Shown here in pieces: positions 48,952 through 51,346 of a stretch of DNA of 51,346 nt. The stretch is from positions 1-51,346 of the forward strand of contig NZ_JACJJG010000014.1 in NCBI RefSeq assembly GCF_016899855.1, given 5' to 3'. Made by a program: the position numbers and the translations under genes. Source of the DNA: Marseilla massiliensis (GTDB lineage: Bacteria; Bacteroidota; Bacteroidia; Bacteroidales; Bacteroidaceae). A model generated the notes under the pieces. The model ran no database searches and was not told the origin of the DNA. It saw nothing but the letters and a program-made list of their open reading frames with translations. The first letter of the stretch is position 1. The number at the start of each line of letters is the position of its first letter.

Positions 48952-50101
48952 CAGACTGTCGGCGGTGAGCGAATACTACTTCAGCCGCAAACTGAAGGAA
49001 GTGGCACGGCTGAACGCCGAGGGAAAAGACATCATCAGCCTTGCGATAGGCAGCCCAGACATGCCTCCATCGAAAGCAACCATCGACAAGTTGTGCGAAG
49101 TGGCACGCCAGGACGACGCCCACGGTTATCAGCCTACAATGGGAACGCCCGAGCTAAGGCATGCAATGGCCGACTTCTATAAACGTTGGTACGGCGTGGA
49201 ACTTGACCCGCTGACCGAAATTCAGCCGCTAATCGGCTCAAAGGAAGGCATACTCCACGTAACGCTTGCATTCGTAAACCCAGGCGAAAAGGTGCTCGTG
49301 CCCAACCCTGGATACCCCACATACACGTCGCTAAGCAAGATTTTGGGTGCCGAAGTGGTAAACTATAACCTGCGTGAGGACGACGGTTGGCAGCCCGACT
49401 TTGACGAACTGGAGTGTATGGACTTATCAAACGTGCGCCTGATGTGGACTAACTATCCCAACATGCCTACCGGAGCGCCGGCACGTATGGCTACATACGA
49501 ACGGCTGGTAGACTTCGCCCGACGCCATTCTATCGTCATCGTGAACGATAATCCGTATTCGTTCATCCTCAACAAGAAGCCCATATCACTGCTGCAAGTG
49601 CCCGGAGCGAAGGACTGTTGCATTGAGTTTAACTCGATGAGCAAAAGCCATAACATGCCGGGATGGCGCGTGGGAATGTGCGCGTCGAACCAAACGTTCA
49701 TCAGTTGGATACTCAAAATAAAGAGCAACATCGACTCGGGAACGTTCCGAGGCATACAACTCGCCGCCGCAGAGGCATACAACAACAACGCCGAATGGCA
49801 CAGACAGGCTAACATCACGACGTATCGCAACCGCCGAGACACCGCCGAACAGATAATGGACGTACTCGGATGCACGTACGACAAGAGCCAGGTGGGCATG
49901 TTCCTTTGGGGCAAAATACCCGACAAATACGCCAACGCAGAAGAACTTACGGAACGTATGCTGCACGAAGCGAGGGTGTTCATCACGCCGGGATTCATCT
50001 TCGGGAGCAACGGCGAGCGATATATCCGCATTTCGTTATGCGCCAAAGACGAAAAGATAAAGGAAGCATTAAAACGCATCAGTAATATAATGAAACAATA
50101 A
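48911..50101 (+). CDS. Class I/II pyridoxal-phosphate aminotransferase (aromatic amino acid)
   Basis: A 396-residue fold type I aminotransferase. The PLP lysine is in FNSMSKSHNMPGWRVGM, and LIGSKEGILHVTLAFVNPGE and NYPNMPTGAPAR are family motifs. Position between pheA and DAHP synthase suggests that it converts phenylpyruvate and hydroxyphenylpyruvate to Phe and Tyr; relatives of LL-diaminopimelate aminotransferase have similar sequence, so specificity is open. It overlaps pheA at its 5' end. Confidence 0.9.
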   Translation: MTESKQTSNIKPADRLSAVSEYYFSRKLKEVARLNAEGKDIISLAIGSPDMPPSKATIDKLCEVARQDDAHGYQPTMGTPELRHAMADFYKRWYGVELDPLTEIQPLIGSKEGILHVTLAFVNPGEKVLVPNPGYPTYTSLSKILGAEVVNYNLREDDGWQPDFDELECMDLSNVRLMWTNYPNMPTGAPARMATYERLVDFARRHSIVIVNDNPYSFILNKKPISLLQVPGAKDCCIEFNSMSKSHNMPGWRVGMCASNQTFISWILKIKSNIDSGTFRGIQLAAAEAYNNNAEWHRQANITTYRNRRDTAEQIMDVLGCTYDKSQVGMFLWGKIPDKYANAEELTERMLHEARVFITPGFIFGSNGERYIRISLCAKDEKIKEALKRISNIMKQ

Positions 50102-50119
50102 CAATCAAAATATAACATC

Positions 50120-51184
50120 ATGGAACTTGAACTGCAACCGCTCAACTTGCCGAGCGACAACGAACGCCTGACGGTAATAGCCGGCCCATGTTCGGCCGAA
50201 TCGGAGGAACAGGTGATGTCTACCGCAATGCAACTTGCCTCGAAAGGCTGTCACATATTCCGCGCCGGAGTGTGGAAACCACGCACGAAGCCGGGAGGAT
50301 TCGAGGGACACGGAGAGAAAGCCCTGCCTTGGTTGAAACAAGTAAAGGAAACAACGGGCATGCTCGTAGGTACCGAGGTGGCCACTCCCGAGCATGTAGA
50401 ACTGGCCCTGAAATACGGAATTGACGTGCTTTGGATAGGCGCACGCACATCGGCTAACCCCTTTGCGGTGCAAGCTTTGGCTGATAGCCTGAAGGGGGTG
50501 GACATTCCCGTGCTTGTAAAAAATCCCGTAAACCCCGACCTCGAGCTGTGGATAGGCGCAATGGAGCGTATCAACCAGGCAGGCGTAAAACGTCTCGCGG
50601 CCATCCACCGAGGCTTTTCGAGCTACGATAAGAAGATATACCGCAACTTGCCTATGTGGCAAATACCCATCGAACTACGCCGACGCATACCGTCACTTCC
50701 TATCTTCTGCGACCCGAGCCACATCGGGGGGCGCCGCGAACTGATAGCTCCGCTATGCCAACAGGCGATGGACTTAGGCTTCGACGGCCTCATCATAGAA
50801 AGCCATTGCGACCCCGACAAGGCATGGAGCGACGCAAAGCAGCAGGTTACTCCCGACGTATTGGACTATATCCTCAGCCTGCTCGTCATCCGTGACCAGA
50901 CAATGAGCACCGAAGGAATAGCCACCCTGCGCAAGCAAATCGACGAGATAGACAACCAGTTGATGGAGATAATGGCCAAGCGAATGCGTATCTGCCGCGA
51001 AATAGGCCAGTACAAGAAGGAACATAACATGACCGTGCTACAGACATCACGCTACAACGAGATACTCGACAAGCGCGGGGCGCAAGGCTCTTTGCTCGGT
51101 ATGGACCCGACATTCATCAAGACCGTGTTCGAGGCTGTGCACGAAGAGTCGGTAAGACAGCAGATTGAGATTGTAAATAAATAG
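50120..51184 (+). CDS. aroF: Bifunctional DAHP synthase / chorismate mutase
   Basis: A 354-residue fusion. Residues about 1-255 form a type I-beta 3-deoxy-7-phosphoheptulonate synthase (VIAGPCSAESEEQV, FRAGVWKPRTKPGGFEG, ...CDPSHIGGRRELIAPL). Residues about 270-354 form an AroQ chorismate mutase (LRKQIDEIDNQLMEIMAKRM...REIGQYKKEHNM). It joins the first step of the shikimate pathway to the Phe/Tyr branch point, and the mutase domain may bring feedback control. The gene starts 18 nt after the aminotransferase gene. Confidence 0.95.
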   Translation: MELELQPLNLPSDNERLTVIAGPCSAESEEQVMSTAMQLASKGCHIFRAGVWKPRTKPGGFEGHGEKALPWLKQVKETTGMLVGTEVATPEHVELALKYGIDVLWIGARTSANPFAVQALADSLKGVDIPVLVKNPVNPDLELWIGAMERINQAGVKRLAAIHRGFSSYDKKIYRNLPMWQIPIELRRRIPSLPIFCDPSHIGGRRELIAPLCQQAMDLGFDGLIIESHCDPDKAWSDAKQQVTPDVLDYILSLLVIRDQTMSTEGIATLRKQIDEIDNQLMEIMAKRMRICREIGQYKKEHNMTVLQTSRYNEILDKRGAQGSLLGMDPTFIKTVFEAVHEESVRQQIEIVNK

Positions 51185-51191
51185 CTTCGTG

Positions 51192-51303
51192 GAAGTTAAA
51201 GAAGTTATAGAAGTTAGAAGAAGTTATAGCCGTTACCTTTTCAAGGTTAAGCAATACGGCATTCGGCTTTAACTTCTATAACTTCTTTAAATTCTATAAA
51301 TTC
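51192..51303. repeat. Word-repeat inverted repeat before tyrA
   Basis: The left arm (51192-51232) and right arm (51264-51303) are near-reverse complements built from GAAGTTATA/GAAGTTAAA words, with several mismatches. It fills the gap between the DAHP synthase gene and tyrA inside what should be one operon. The element at 15821-15955 uses the same word. Confidence 0.7.
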
Positions 51304-51314
51304 ATAAAAATATC

Positions 51315-51346
51315 ATGCGAATTTTAGTTTTAGGAGCAGGCAAGAT
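51315..51346 (+). CDS. tyrA: Prephenate dehydrogenase (start of gene, cut by window end)
   Basis: Ten codons are visible, MRILVLGAGK, the start of a Rossmann NAD-binding fold (GxGxxG). Position after pheA, the aminotransferase and DAHP synthase/chorismate mutase, and the Bacteroidales order of these genes, make prephenate dehydrogenase the likely identity. The call rests on context plus these residues. Confidence 0.65.
   Translation, partial: MRILVLGAGK

Overview
The window is a chromosomal segment from a member of Bacteroidota, most likely order Bacteroidales and close to Prevotellaceae. The evidence is the many copies of the Bacteroidota -7 promoter element TAnnTTTG at the expected distance from genes, the near absence of strong Shine-Dalgarno sites, and family-typical genes: an archaeal/eukaryote-type ProRS, TonB-dependent outer-membrane receptors, a GTPase-impaired EF-G2, the 2-oxoacid:ferredoxin oxidoreductase set, and the pheA/aminotransferase/DAHP synthase-chorismate mutase/tyrA cluster. 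The family-level placement is inference. I saw no rRNA, tRNA, CRISPR array, insertion sequence or prophage.

Layout. 1-7.4 kb: mtgA, an OmpA-like lipoprotein, proS, a comF-family gene, a GT2 glycosyltransferase and mtaB. 7.7-16 kb: a tiny acidic lipoprotein, an outer-membrane beta-barrel receptor, a membrane-anchored OmpR-type regulator, the rpsF-rpsR-rplI operon, a 59-residue membrane protein and a second TonB-dependent receptor. 16-28 kb: a zinc-ribbon membrane protein overlapping a U32 peptidase gene, metA, an M13 metallopeptidase, an ABC-F ATPase with a repeat-expanded linker, a three-gene unit (DJ-1-like, DUF3795, zinc-ribbon/PNPOx) behind a candidate structured RNA, and hemW. 28-34.7 kb: EF-G2, the cobalamin lower-ligand genes cobU-cobT-cobS-cobC, a nucleotidyltransferase-like gene and a VOC protein. 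34.8-40.2 kb (minus strand): a four-subunit 2-oxoacid:ferredoxin oxidoreductase, a one-TPR protein, folD and ffh. 41-45.5 kb: a probable copper island (HMA-AraC fusion regulator, a P1B-type ATPase that lacks most of its nucleotide-binding domain, an outer-membrane protein) interrupted by an AbiEii-like toxin/antitoxin pair. 45.9-46.9 kb: an overlapping DUF3791/DUF3990/small-gene triad that looks like an ADP-ribosyltransferase-type toxin-antitoxin module. 46.9-51.3 kb: a TPR protein and the aromatic amino acid operon behind a Phe/Tyr leader peptide and three-segment attenuator; the final gene (tyrA) runs off the window.

The most unusual content is between genes. (1) Seven intergenic arrays hold three or four tandem units of 22 nt each, every unit an imperfect palindrome with core AAAGRCSGYCTTT. 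(2) A second class is built of short AT-rich words of 7-9 nt; several copies form long inverted repeats (27-40 bp arms) at gene ends, often overlapping the stop codon. The word differs between copies but the two arms of one copy match, so pairing seems conserved and sequence not. (3) Similar word repeats reach into coding sequence (ABC-F linker and C-terminus, starts of folD and the U32 gene).

How genes work together: the Phe/Tyr attenuator should couple the supply of charged tRNA-Phe and tRNA-Tyr to the whole aromatic operon; cobU/T/S/C form a nucleotide-loop assembly pathway without corrin-ring genes in view, consistent with cobinamide salvage; the copper regulator and ATPase share HMA metal-binding domains. 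Reading was by eye; no alignment, folding or database search was run.
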